Assembly (NCBI GenBank): GCA_947379895.1
Contig: CANCPA010000004.1
Span: forward strand, 1 to 64,000
Origin: Chitinophagaceae bacterium
Lineage (GTDB): Bacteria > Bacteroidota > Bacteroidia > Chitinophagales > Chitinophagaceae
Length of the DNA: 64,000 nt
Reading direction: 5' to 3'
Shown here: positions 52,354 through 61,347 of the stretch, piece by piece
Position numbering within the stretch: position 1 is the first letter of the stretch
How the letters are laid out: each line of letters starts with the position of its first letter
Position numbers and translations under genes: made by a program
Notes under the pieces: model-generated
Databases searched by the model: none
What the model was told of the DNA's origin: nothing
Seen by the model: only the letters and a program-made list of their open reading frames with translations

Positions 52354-52639
52354 GAATTCTCTGTACAGCCATTTTCAAAAAAATTATAACAATTGAATTG
52401 TTGATTGTATTTAAAGGAAACTTAATCCCTTTTGAGTTAATTAGTCTATATAAATTCTTAAATACATCATTTAATATTTCCGTCAATTTGATTTAATACA
52501 TGCATTATTGGTATTGGTTCAAGTATTATCACATTCCTCGATGTTTAGAATAATTTTAACCTATTTGAAATAACTATGAAACTATGAAAGATATAAGTTT
52601 TTCTTGAAATTCTGTAACATTCATCGAATACGCCCCCTT

Positions 52640-52647
52640 CACCTTTG
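52640..52647 (+). promoter_or_regulatory. -7 element CACCTTTG for the SDR-PDC-ADH operon
   Basis: TTCACCTTTGCTCC, 19 bp before ATG 52666. It rules out the ORF-track start at 52645. Confidence 0.6.
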
Positions 52648-52665
52648 CTCCATCAAAAAAAGTAT

Positions 52666-53427
52666 ATGAAAAAATTGATCAATAAGACGGTATTTATTAC
52701 AGGTGGATTGTCGGGAATTGGAAAAGCATGTGCTATTGAAGCCGCTAAAGAAGGTGCTAATATTGTAATAGCCGATAGAGAAAGAGGCTCGAACATAAAA
52801 GCAATGGATGAAATAAGAGTCATTCAGCGGGATGCAGTATTCATTGAATGCAATGTGGCCATTTATGAACAAGTTAAAAATGCTACAGAGCAGACAATCA
52901 ACATGTTTGGTTCGCTCGACGTAGCATTAAATAATGCAGGCATTGGTGGAAAAACTGGTAGAATTAGTGATTTGGAAGAAAGGGATTGGTTAAGCGTCAT
53001 CAATATTGACTTGACAGGTGTGTTTTACTGTATGAAACAGGAATTGATTCAGATGTTAAAGCAAAATAGTGGAGCGATTGTAAATATTTCCTCTATCTCT
53101 GGCAAAATAGGTTATCCAAAATCTGCACATTATGCAGCAGCAAAACATGGAATTATAGGACTTACCAAAACGGCTGCACTAGAGTATGCTACCGATGGTA
53201 TAAGGGTGAATGTAATTTGTCCCGGATTTATAGATACCCCCTTACTTACAAAATTGGATTTAGGTAATAATCCTGAAAGAAAGAAGGCTATCATCGACAA
53301 GCATCCTATGAACAGATTCGGTACTTCGGAAGAAGTTGCAAATGGATTTATTTTTCTTCCCACAGATGACAGCTCATTTATTACGGGTGCCGCAGTAGAT
53401 ATCGATGGCGGATTCTTAGCCCAATAA
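52666..53427 (+). CDS. Short-chain dehydrogenase/reductase
   Basis: 253 residues from Met8 of the ORF-track entry. A classical SDR: VFITGGLSGIGKACAIEAA (TGxxxGIG cofactor loop), NNAGIGGK, IVNISSISGKIGYPKSAHYAAAKHG (catalytic Ser, Tyr-x-x-x-Lys), and ALEYATDGIRVNVICPGFIDTPL. No residue decides the substrate. As the first gene of the run with the decarboxylase and alcohol dehydrogenase (23 bp gap), it probably reduces or oxidises a related carbonyl compound. Confidence 0.9.
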   Translation: MKKLINKTVFITGGLSGIGKACAIEAAKEGANIVIADRERGSNIKAMDEIRVIQRDAVFIECNVAIYEQVKNATEQTINMFGSLDVALNNAGIGGKTGRISDLEERDWLSVINIDLTGVFYCMKQELIQMLKQNSGAIVNISSISGKIGYPKSAHYAAAKHGIIGLTKTAALEYATDGIRVNVICPGFIDTPLLTKLDLGNNPERKKAIIDKHPMNRFGTSEEVANGFIFLPTDDSSFITGAAVDIDGGFLAQ

Positions 53428-53450
53428 ATACTAATGATTAAATATTTATC

Positions 53451-55118
53451 ATGAATAACACAGAAATTACGGTCGGAGAATACTTACTACTTCGTCTTAA
53501 AGAAATTGGAGTCGATGATTTATTTGGTGTGCCAGGCGATTTTGTGATGGGTTTCTTCAATCAGGTGATAAAAAGTGAGGTGAAATATGTTGGCACTTGT
53601 AATGAACTAAATGCTGCTTATGCGGCCGATGGATATGCACGGATTAAAGGGATAGGTGCATTTGCTACCACATTTGGGGTGGGCGAATTAAGTGCTATAA
53701 ATGGGGTGGCAGGTTCTTTTGCCGAAAGAGTACCTGTGGTGGTCATTACAGGATCACCCTCTACCATTAACTTTCGGAATCGTCCATTATTGCATCATAC
53801 ATTGGGAGATTATCAGATTCCCTTAAAGATGTTTGAAAAAATTACTGTAGCTGCTACACAATTAAATAATGGAGATTCCGCACCTGCTGAAATTGACAGG
53901 ATATTATTGGCTTGTATTCAGCATCAACAGCCGGTATATATCAGTATTCCAGCAGATGTGGTTTTGATGAAATGTAAAAGACCAGACCCATTCCAGTTTC
54001 CTACTCACCCTATAAGTGATGCAGCATCTCTTGCAGAAGCGTTAAATGAGGCGGTGAAAATGTTAGAAAATTCCAAGACTCCAATTATTATTGGCGATGT
54101 GGAATTAATCAGGTATAAACTACAAAATGACTTCTCTGCATTATTAGATAAAACTGGTTTCCCTTATGTAACCATGATGTTGGGTAAGACCATTCTTTCT
54201 GAACATCATCCACAATTTATTGGACTCTTTGAAGGTGATAGGAGTAGGGAATACGTTTCTGAAAGAGTGGAGTCGGCAGATTGTATCTTGAAGCTTGGTG
54301 CATTGATGACTGATTTTAATACGGGTGGATTTACCTCTAACCTCGATGAATCAAAAATGATTAGTGCTAATATTGGTTTCGTAAAAGTAAAGCATCACTA
54401 TTTTGAGAATGTTCATCTGCATGATTTCATTATTGGACTTACAGAAAGGTTATCTCACCGTGATGTGGGGACACTAAATATTCAATGTGCTGCAAATACC
54501 TGTGTACATCGTTATTCCAACCCTTACCAAATGGAGGCTGAAAAAGCACTCACTATAAAAAGATTCTTCGATAGGATGAGTCATTTTATTCCAAATAGTT
54601 CTATTGTGGTTGCAGAAACAGGTGTTTCCCTATTTAGTGCTGCAGAGATGCTGATGCCTGATGGAGCGACATTTATCGGACAGACATTTTATGGTTCAAT
54701 TGGCTATACTGTTGGTGCAACGCTTGGTGCAGGCATTGCAGCTACTGATAGACCAGTCATTCTTTTTGTGGGCGATGGTGCTTTTCAGGTTACCTGTCAG
54801 GACCTTTCCACAATGATTCGGAATAAACTGAAAGCTATCGTCTTTTTATTAAACAATGACGGTTATACAATAGAAAGAGTTATTTGTGACCATCCTTATA
54901 ATGATATTCAACCTTGGCACTATCATAAATTGGTAGAAGTTTATGGGGGAGGTATTGCCTTTGATGTTCGTACAGAAGGAGAGTTAGAAGTTGCGTTGAT
55001 TAAGGCAGAAAAAGCCGAAGAACTGGTATTTATAGAAATTCACACAGATAGAATGGATTGCCCTGAATCTCTTAAGAGTGCAGGAAAATCTATGGCAAAA
55101 ATTAATAAACTCAATTAA
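53451..55118 (+). CDS. Pyruvate/2-keto-acid decarboxylase (TPP-dependent)
   Basis: 555 residues. A thiamine diphosphate enzyme of the PDC/IPDC/KdcA family that releases CO2 from 2-keto acids to give aldehydes. The N-terminal VGEYLLLRLKEIGVDDLFGVPGDF and GTCNELNAAYAADGYARIKG carry the conserved activating Glu. LLHHTLGDY has the double His that marks decarboxylases of this family. The TPP-binding motif is VGDGAFQVTCQDLSTMIRNKLK...LNNDGYTIE. The length is family-typical. Co-transcribed with a Zn alcohol dehydrogenase, which would reduce the aldehyde. Whether the natural substrate is pyruvate, indolepyruvate or branched-chain keto acids is not decided. Confidence 0.93.
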   Translation: MNNTEITVGEYLLLRLKEIGVDDLFGVPGDFVMGFFNQVIKSEVKYVGTCNELNAAYAADGYARIKGIGAFATTFGVGELSAINGVAGSFAERVPVVVITGSPSTINFRNRPLLHHTLGDYQIPLKMFEKITVAATQLNNGDSAPAEIDRILLACIQHQQPVYISIPADVVLMKCKRPDPFQFPTHPISDAASLAEALNEAVKMLENSKTPIIIGDVELIRYKLQNDFSALLDKTGFPYVTMMLGKTILSEHHPQFIGLFEGDRSREYVSERVESADCILKLGALMTDFNTGGFTSNLDESKMISANIGFVKVKHHYFENVHLHDFIIGLTERLSHRDVGTLNIQCAANTCVHRYSNPYQMEAEKALTIKRFFDRMSHFIPNSSIVVAETGVSLFSAAEMLMPDGATFIGQTFYGSIGYTVGATLGAGIAATDRPVILFVGDGAFQVTCQDLSTMIRNKLKAIVFLLNNDGYTIERVICDHPYNDIQPWHYHKLVEVYGGGIAFDVRTEGELEVALIKAEKAEELVFIEIHTDRMDCPESLKSAGKSMAKINKLN

Positions 55119-55119
55119 T

Positions 55120-56166
55120 ATGAAAGCACTCGTATATCATAGCCCTGATAATATTTCGTTGGAAAATATTCCAATGCCAAAAATAATGTTATCAACAGAT
55201 GCTATTGTGAGAATTTCAACAACAACAATTTGTGGTACAGATTTGCATATCCTCAAGGGGGATGTGCCTACAATTAAAGACGGTCGAGTACTTGGACATG
55301 AAGGGGTAGGAATTGTGGAAGAAGTGGGTAAGGACGTAACTAGTTTTAAGAAAGGAGAAAAAGTTTTAATCTCATTGATTACTTCCTGCGGAAGATGTAG
55401 TTTTTGTAAGAAAGGAATGTACTCTCATTGCAAGAACGGGGGATGGTTACTCGGCAATAGCCTTGACGGCACACAGGCAGAATATGTAAGAATCCCCTTT
55501 GCTGATAATGGATTGTATCTCTTACCTCCCGATGCAGATGAGGAAGCAGCAGTGATGTTGAGCTGTATTCTTCCAACAGGTCTTGAATGTGGTACTATTA
55601 AGGGAGAGGTTCAACCTGGAGATATCATTGCAATTGTGGGTGCTGGACCAGTAGGCTTAGCTACCTTATTGACTTCAAAATTGTTCTCTCCCTCCAAAAT
55701 AATCATGATTGATATTGATGATAACAGGTTGGAAGTAGCCCGCTCTTTTGGTGCAACGAATACTGTAAATAGTGCCGATGGTAAGGCATACGAAAAAGTA
55801 ATGCTCTTGACAGATAATTTAGGTGTTGATGTGGTTATTGAGGCAGTAGGATTATCAGACACTTTCGATATTTGTCAGTCTATAATTGCACCGGGAGGTC
55901 ATATTGCAAATGTGGGAGTGCATGGTAAACCTGTTTCATTGAAATTGGAGAAACTATGGTCAAAGAATATTACCCTCACTACCCGTTTAGTAGATGCAGG
56001 GACTACTTCACTACTGTTGAAAATGGTTCTTTTTGGAAAACTAGATGCCAATAAATTGGTTAGTCATCACTTTGAAATGAAGGACATTTTAAAAGCTTAT
56101 GACACCTTTAAAAATGCGGCACATAACCATGCTGTAAAGGTTATTATTAGAAATAAGGATTTTTAG
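55120..56166 (+). CDS. Zinc-dependent alcohol dehydrogenase (MDR family)
   Basis: 348 residues from ATG 55120, one base after the decarboxylase stop. Catalytic Zn site: TTICGTDLHIL (Cys) and LGHEGVGIVEEVG (His-Glu). Structural Zn site: SCGRCSFCKKGMYSHC, with all four Cys. NAD(P) loop: IVGAGPVGLATLL, followed by MIDIDDNRL. The length and features match medium-chain alcohol/threonine-type dehydrogenases (HVCGTD-like start). With the upstream decarboxylase it forms a keto-acid to alcohol pathway (pyruvate to ethanol, or Ehrlich type). Confidence 0.93.
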   Translation: MKALVYHSPDNISLENIPMPKIMLSTDAIVRISTTTICGTDLHILKGDVPTIKDGRVLGHEGVGIVEEVGKDVTSFKKGEKVLISLITSCGRCSFCKKGMYSHCKNGGWLLGNSLDGTQAEYVRIPFADNGLYLLPPDADEEAAVMLSCILPTGLECGTIKGEVQPGDIIAIVGAGPVGLATLLTSKLFSPSKIIMIDIDDNRLEVARSFGATNTVNSADGKAYEKVMLLTDNLGVDVVIEAVGLSDTFDICQSIIAPGGHIANVGVHGKPVSLKLEKLWSKNITLTTRLVDAGTTSLLLKMVLFGKLDANKLVSHHFEMKDILKAYDTFKNAAHNHAVKVIIRNKDF

Positions 56167-56188
56167 ATAATGTAAAATAGCTTAGGAA

Positions 56189-56378
56189 GTTGTACGTCAT
56201 AAGTTATACGTTTTAAGTTATAAGTTATACGTTTTAGGTTATACGTTTTAAGTTTAAAGCAGACTTAATTATGAAATATGCGGTTCAATTCATTATGAAT
56301 TATTACGTTTAACCTATAATCTAATACTTACTACCTAATACTTACAACTTAATTGTCATAACTCATAACTCATCGCTC
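56189..56378. repeat. Inverted heptad arrays between the alcohol dehydrogenase gene and pyk
   Basis: The left arm has ten perfect 7-bp steps at 56189-56258: GTTGTAC, GTCATAA, GTTATAC, GTTTTAA, GTTATAA, GTTATAC, GTTTTAG, GTTATAC, GTTTTAA, GTTTAAA. The right arm at 56307-56383 has about eleven steps of reverse-complement type: CTAATAC, TTACTAC, CTAATAC, TTACAAC, TTAATTG, TCATAAC, TCATAAC, TCATCGC, then TCATGAA, which contains the pyk start codon. Confidence 0.85.
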
Positions 56379-57803
56379 ATGAATACAAATTCCCATACAA
56401 AAATTATCGCAACACTCGGGCCAGCAACTTCCGAAAAAGAGATACTTTGTAGTTTAATTAAAGAAGGGGTGAATGTGTTTCGGCTAAACTTTTCCCATTC
56501 TACCAAAGAAGAGCACTTAAAACATATAAAAAGTATTAAGGAACTCAATACTGAATTGGGAACCAATATTTCTATATTGGCCGATTTGCAAGGACCTAAA
56601 CTCCGAGTAGGAGAAATTGAAAACAATCAAATTGATTTGGTTACTGATGATATCGTCACTTTTGTAACCCATCAATGTTTGGGCAATAAAGCGCAGATTT
56701 ATATGAGTTATCAGGAATTTCCGCAGGATGTAAATATTGGGGAAATCATATTGATAGATGATGGTAAACTAAAACTCGAGATTACAGAAACCAATAAAAA
56801 GGATACTGTAAAGGCAAAAGTTATTTATGGAGGTTCCCTTTCTTCAAACAAGGGAGTTAATCTGCCTCTAACAAAAGTGTCCCTACCCTGCTTGACTGAA
56901 GAAGATATTTCGTATGTAAAGTTCGCCATCAAAAACGGGGTTAATTGGCTTGGCTTATCCTTTGTAAGAACCGCTGCTGATATTCAGGCATTGAAAGATT
57001 TAATCAGAAAAGAAAATGGTAACATCAGTATCATCGCAAAAATTGAAAAGCCAGAGGCACTTCTCGAGTTAGATGAAATTATTGATTTGACTGATGGCAT
57101 CATGGTTGCAAGAGGCGATTTAGGTGTAGAAGTACCTTTTGATGAAGTGCCTGTGTTGCAGAAACAAATCGTCGCAAAATGTATTCATCATTCCAAGCCT
57201 GTTATCATTGCCACACAGATGATGGAGAGTATGATTACCAACTTCAGACCCACAAGGGCAGAAGCAAACGATGTGGCAAATGCGGTACTTGATGGTGCAG
57301 ATGCCTTGATGTTAAGTGCCGAAACAGCAGTTGGAAAGTTTCCTGTTGAAACTATCAGGAGTATGCAACAGATTATTAATTTCACCGAAGAAGAAGGGAA
57401 TCCTTACTTCAAACAACATGAGCCAATTGAGGGCAGTCATACATTTTTGGCTGATTCCATTTGTTTCAATGCCTCTAAAATGGCACAACAAGTAGATGCT
57501 AAAGCAATAGTAGCCTTTACCAATTCGGGCTATACGGCACTAAGGGTATCAAGTCATCGACCTAAATCAAAGATTTATGCTTTTACAAATAATAGACTGT
57601 TGATTAATAAAATCCCCTTGATTTGGGGTGTACAACCCTTCTATATTGAAGATTATGATGATTTTAATAAGGCAATTGCTGAGTCAATTAACCTACTTAA
57701 ATTGAGTAATCTTTTGGAAAAAGGGGACTGTGTAATCCATATTGGTAGCAATCCTTTGAATGTTAATATAAGAACCAATATGATGAGTATTAGTTACATA
57801 TAG
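56379..57803 (+). CDS. pyk: Pyruvate kinase
   Basis: 474 residues, usual length. It makes pyruvate and ATP from phosphoenolpyruvate, the last step of glycolysis. ATLGPATSEKEIL at the N-terminus, NFSHSTKEEH (with the nucleotide-binding Asn and Arg environment), then the active-site signature IIAKIEKPEALLELDEIIDLTDGIMVARGDLGVE with the catalytic Lys and metal-binding Glu and Asp. QMMESMITNFRPTRAEANDVANAVLDGADALMLSAETA is the canonical barrel end. The allosteric domain is present. Placement after a 2-keto-acid decarboxylase and alcohol dehydrogenase is consistent with a pyruvate-consuming fermentative branch. Confidence 0.96.
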   Translation: MNTNSHTKIIATLGPATSEKEILCSLIKEGVNVFRLNFSHSTKEEHLKHIKSIKELNTELGTNISILADLQGPKLRVGEIENNQIDLVTDDIVTFVTHQCLGNKAQIYMSYQEFPQDVNIGEIILIDDGKLKLEITETNKKDTVKAKVIYGGSLSSNKGVNLPLTKVSLPCLTEEDISYVKFAIKNGVNWLGLSFVRTAADIQALKDLIRKENGNISIIAKIEKPEALLELDEIIDLTDGIMVARGDLGVEVPFDEVPVLQKQIVAKCIHHSKPVIIATQMMESMITNFRPTRAEANDVANAVLDGADALMLSAETAVGKFPVETIRSMQQIINFTEEEGNPYFKQHEPIEGSHTFLADSICFNASKMAQQVDAKAIVAFTNSGYTALRVSSHRPKSKIYAFTNNRLLINKIPLIWGVQPFYIEDYDDFNKAIAESINLLKLSNLLEKGDCVIHIGSNPLNVNIRTNMMSISYI

Positions 57804-57900
57804 TTTCAGGTTGTAAGTTATACCTAGAACCTAGAAAGTTGCAACCTGAAGTTCGAAACACAAAACTTGCAACTTAATACCTAATACTTAACACCACTTA
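57803..57900. repeat. Heptad arrays between pyk and the P-type ATPase gene
   Basis: Left: GTTTCAG (begins at the last base of the pyk stop codon), GTTGTAA, GTTATAC, CTAGAAC, CTAGAAA, GTTGCAA (57803-57844). Right: CTTGCAA, CTTAATA, CCTAATA, CTTAACA, CCACTTA (57866-57900), directly followed by the ATPase start codon. Confidence 0.75.
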
Positions 57901-57901
57901 A

Positions 57902-60619
57902 ATGAACATCTATCAGCAACAAATCGAGGAAGTTGTCAAGCAACTCAATAGCAACATGACCGAAGGGCTTTCCGATGAGGCAATCTTGAAATCGAGGCAT
58001 CAATATGGAAGTAACGTCCTTAAAGCAACAAACAGCGTTCATCCCTTCAAAATCCTTTGTAGGCAGTTCATTAGTCCCCTTGTTTTAATATTAATCTTCG
58101 CAGCAATATTATCCTATTATCTAGGACAAGTTCGTGATGGCTCTATATTATTGGCAATAGTACTTGTGAATGCCCTTATTGGTTTTTATCAAGAATGGAA
58201 ATCAGAGAATATTTTAGCATCCCTCAATAGTTTGGTGGTAGATAAATGCAATGTTTTTCGTAATGGGAAATTGATAGAAATTCTTTCCTCAAGTATAGTT
58301 CTAGGCGATATTGTTCAATTAAATGAAGGGGATGGTATTCCTGCTGATATTCGATTGATAACATCTTCAAACTTTTCTGTCAACGAGTTTATTTTGACAG
58401 GAGAGTCTTTGCCTTCCAATAAGATTTTTTCTTTTAATACTACTGAAAATTGCTCATTGGCTGAAATCAAGAATTGTGTATATATGGGTACAACGGTTGC
58501 AAGAGGACAGGCCACAGGTATTGTTTATGCAATAGGAACACAATCTGAAATAGGAAAAATTAGTACAACTTCCGATACAATCGAAACAGCACAAGCACCT
58601 GTACAAGTCGAAATCGCCGACGTGGCAAAGAAACTTACTTATGCCACTTTAATCATTGCCGCCATTCTTTTTGCCATACGCTTGTTTATGCATGATACTG
58701 TTGCTTTGGCACTTGTTTTCTCCGTAAGTGTAGCCGCAGCAATGGTTCCCGAAGGGTTGCCTGCTCAAATTTCTATGGCACTAGCATTAGCTGTCCGTCG
58801 ATTAGCAAAACGGAATGCCATTGTGAAAAAGATTGCCTCTGCACAAACACTTGGTTCTGCAACTGTGATTGCATCCGATAAAACAGGGACGATTACCAAG
58901 AATGAAATGACTATTACAGGTTGTTATTTTAATGGAGAAACCTATACCGTTTCAGGTCTCGGCTACGAGCCACAAGGAAATATAAAGGATGACAAAGGAT
59001 TGGTATTAAATAAAGATTCAATAGGCAATTTAAAGCCATTTTTCCTTTCGGGATTCCTTTCTTCTAATGGCAAGGTGAGCCCCCCCGATGCTAGTCATAA
59101 ATCATGGTATTCTATCGGCGACCCTACTGAAACTTCCTTTGCAACGCTCGCCTTGAAAGCAGGTTTTACACTAGCAGATGTAGAAAAAGATTATCCTTCC
59201 AAAAAAGTATTTGAGTTCGATTCTTTTCGCATGATGGCAGCTATTATTCGTAGCCATAATCAAAAAGTAATTGCTTATGTAAAAGGCTCAATGGAGGCCA
59301 TCCTAAAAGCCTCCGTTTCCATTGTAATAGATGGGAAAACACAAGTAATGAGCGAGGAGCAAAAGAAGGAAATGCTCTCGATGGCAGCCTCTTTTTCCGA
59401 AAAGGCTTTGAGGGTGATTGCTATTGCTTACCGTGATTTGGAAATTAAGACAGATTATACAATTGATGAGGCAGAAACAGGACTGACTTTCGCAGGATTC
59501 GTTACCATGCTCGATCCTCCTCATGAGGAAATGAAAGCAGCAATTCAATCAGTTTTCAATGCACACATAAAGGTATTTATTATCACAGGCGATAATGAGA
59601 TAACGGCAAAGGCTATTTCCAAAAATGTTGGATTAATGAATCTAGACAATCAATATCCTATCATCATAAAAGGTGCGGAACTTAAAGCACTAACCGACAT
59701 TCAATTAAAAAAAATATTTAAGAATAGGGCTGTTATATTTTCAAGGGTAACACCCGATGATAAATATAGAATTGTAGATTTATTGATGAAATTGGGTGAA
59801 ATCGTAGCAGTAACTGGAGATGGCGTAAATGATACCCTTAGTCTAAAACGTGCCGATATTGGAATTGCAATGGGAAAAAATGGTTCGAAGGTGGCACAGG
59901 AGGCCGCTAATATGATTTTGCTCGATGATAATTTCTCTACAATAGTAGTCGCCATAAAAGAAGGAAGAACCATCTTCAACAACCTCGAAAAAACTATCAA
60001 GACAAATCTCTCTTCTAATATCGCCGAACTCACTTGTGTGCTAATCGGTTTTGTAGGTGTATTCTTTGGTATATCCACGCCTATATTAGCCATGCAAATA
60101 TTGCTGATAGACATAATAGGAGAAATGTTCCCTCTTATCATGCTTACTTACGATCCTCCACAAGCAGGAATGATGCACAGTCCACCACGCAATCCCCATC
60201 AAAAAATCCTCACACCTATGACTATGCGAGGAATCGCCTTTTCGGGCATTGTAATGGGAATTGTGGCTTATAGTGCTTTCCTGTTTTCTTTCAATAGTCA
60301 TCATGCTTATGAACGAGCCATTACCATCACCTTTGTGTCCATTATCTTCGGTCAATATGCCAACCTTCTATCCCGTCGTACCAGTGATTTTGTGATCAGC
60401 AAATATCTATTCTCTAATCGCAATCTGATGATCGCATTTGCCCTGTCGCTTACCTGTATTTTGCTCATCGTATATGTCCCAATTCTAAACCTATGTTTTC
60501 ATACGGCTCCGTTACAGTTCACAGATTGGTGGTTGCCAATAGGGTGCGGTATTATTTGTATGGCAATCTATGAATTTCGTAAATATTGGAGAAGGAGGCA
60601 AGTTGCTTACCATAAATGA
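57902..60619 (+). CDS. P-type cation-transporting ATPase (P2-like)
   Basis: 905 residues. A membrane pump related to Ca2+/Na+-type P2 ATPases. The N-terminal cation-ATPase domain (GLSDEAILKSRHQYGSN) is followed by the actuator TGES loop (ILTGESLPSNK), TM4 AAMVPEGLPAQISMALALAV, the phosphorylation site ASDKTGTITKNEM, the hinge TGDGVNDTLSLKRADIGIAMG, and a C-terminal cation domain with TM5 SSNIAELTCVL and TM6 ILLIDIIGEMFPLIML. In SERCA, TM6 reads N-x-x-T-D; here it is D-x-x-G-E, so ion selectivity cannot be assumed to be Ca2+. It follows pyk with heptad repeats between. Confidence 0.92.
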   Translation: MNIYQQQIEEVVKQLNSNMTEGLSDEAILKSRHQYGSNVLKATNSVHPFKILCRQFISPLVLILIFAAILSYYLGQVRDGSILLAIVLVNALIGFYQEWKSENILASLNSLVVDKCNVFRNGKLIEILSSSIVLGDIVQLNEGDGIPADIRLITSSNFSVNEFILTGESLPSNKIFSFNTTENCSLAEIKNCVYMGTTVARGQATGIVYAIGTQSEIGKISTTSDTIETAQAPVQVEIADVAKKLTYATLIIAAILFAIRLFMHDTVALALVFSVSVAAAMVPEGLPAQISMALALAVRRLAKRNAIVKKIASAQTLGSATVIASDKTGTITKNEMTITGCYFNGETYTVSGLGYEPQGNIKDDKGLVLNKDSIGNLKPFFLSGFLSSNGKVSPPDASHKSWYSIGDPTETSFATLALKAGFTLADVEKDYPSKKVFEFDSFRMMAAIIRSHNQKVIAYVKGSMEAILKASVSIVIDGKTQVMSEEQKKEMLSMAASFSEKALRVIAIAYRDLEIKTDYTIDEAETGLTFAGFVTMLDPPHEEMKAAIQSVFNAHIKVFIITGDNEITAKAISKNVGLMNLDNQYPIIIKGAELKALTDIQLKKIFKNRAVIFSRVTPDDKYRIVDLLMKLGEIVAVTGDGVNDTLSLKRADIGIAMGKNGSKVAQEAANMILLDDNFSTIVVAIKEGRTIFNNLEKTIKTNLSSNIAELTCVLIGFVGVFFGISTPILAMQILLIDIIGEMFPLIMLTYDPPQAGMMHSPPRNPHQKILTPMTMRGIAFSGIVMGIVAYSAFLFSFNSHHAYERAITITFVSIIFGQYANLLSRRTSDFVISKYLFSNRNLMIAFALSLTCILLIVYVPILNLCFHTAPLQFTDWWLPIGCGIICMAIYEFRKYWRRRQVAYHK

Positions 60620-60847
60620 GTATGATGTTTCTGTTTGATAATTTTGAAAAGAAAAGAGATTTTCAAAATTAAGTTAGGTACTAAATATTGTTTTATAACT
60701 AACAATATTTTTATACCTACTGCATTTATCCTAGCTTATTTCAACCCTCATTTCGAATAATATATCAATTTTTTTACAGTATTGGATTAGTCATATTAAC
60801 CAATTTATTTTGATGAGTCATTTGCAAAGGAAAGTAAAATCAGAATT

Positions 60848-61078
60848 AAGTGCAAAATTGATGTATGTCGTTATGAATCTGATCTGTGTGAGATTTGAAT
60901 TGATGTATGTCGTTAAGCATCTAATCCATATCGTTATGAATCTGATGGTATCGATTATTAATCAGAAGGGTGTCGTTATGTATCTAATCCATATTATTAG
61001 AAATCAGAGCCCTGCCTTTAGCCCACAAACACAGGTGAGATTTAAAAAAAGAGGTGTCGTTATGAAAAAAAGGCAACT
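60848..61078. repeat. 21-bp-period array 4 (core CGTTATGAATCTGAT), about 11 units
   Basis: Units aligned at CGTTATG start at 60848 (weak), 60869, 60890 (GAGATTTGAATTGAT), 60911, 60932, 60952 (CGATTATTAATCAGA), 60974, 60995, 61016 (weak), 61037 and 61058. Steps are 21 bp apart from one 20/22 pair that restores register. It is more degenerate than the other arrays, and both ATCTGAT and ATCAGA half-words occur. ORF 60810..61103 is the translation of this repeat and is not supported as a gene. It lies between the ATPase and katA genes. Confidence 0.8.
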
Positions 61079-61190
61079 GAGGCAATTTATTACTGAGGTG
61101 TGATTAGTTATTAATGGTAAGATGTTTAGTAAAAGCGGTACGAGGGTAGGTAAAAGGCATAGAAGATAAAGATTTAGAGGTGTCGTTTGA

Positions 61191-61232
61191 GATATAAGTT
61201 ATGAGATATGAGTTTTGAAATATGAGTTATGA
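61191..61232. repeat. Single-arm heptad array
   Basis: Six 7-bp units: GATATAA, GTTATGA, GATATGA, GTTTTGA, AATATGA, GTTATGA. No inverted partner arm is visible before katA. Confidence 0.7.
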
Positions 61233-61347
61233 GTTCGTGTATTATGTTATAAGTTTTTTTGGTGGCGGATTATTTGTTAGTAACTCACCTTACACATTTT
61301 CAAAAATTACAAAAAGGTTACCACAAAGTGTGAAATAAAGGGGTTCT

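Noticed and set aside
60810-61103. ORF of 97 residues
   Set aside because: Same reason: it lies entirely over array 4 and reflects repeat units, not a protein family.
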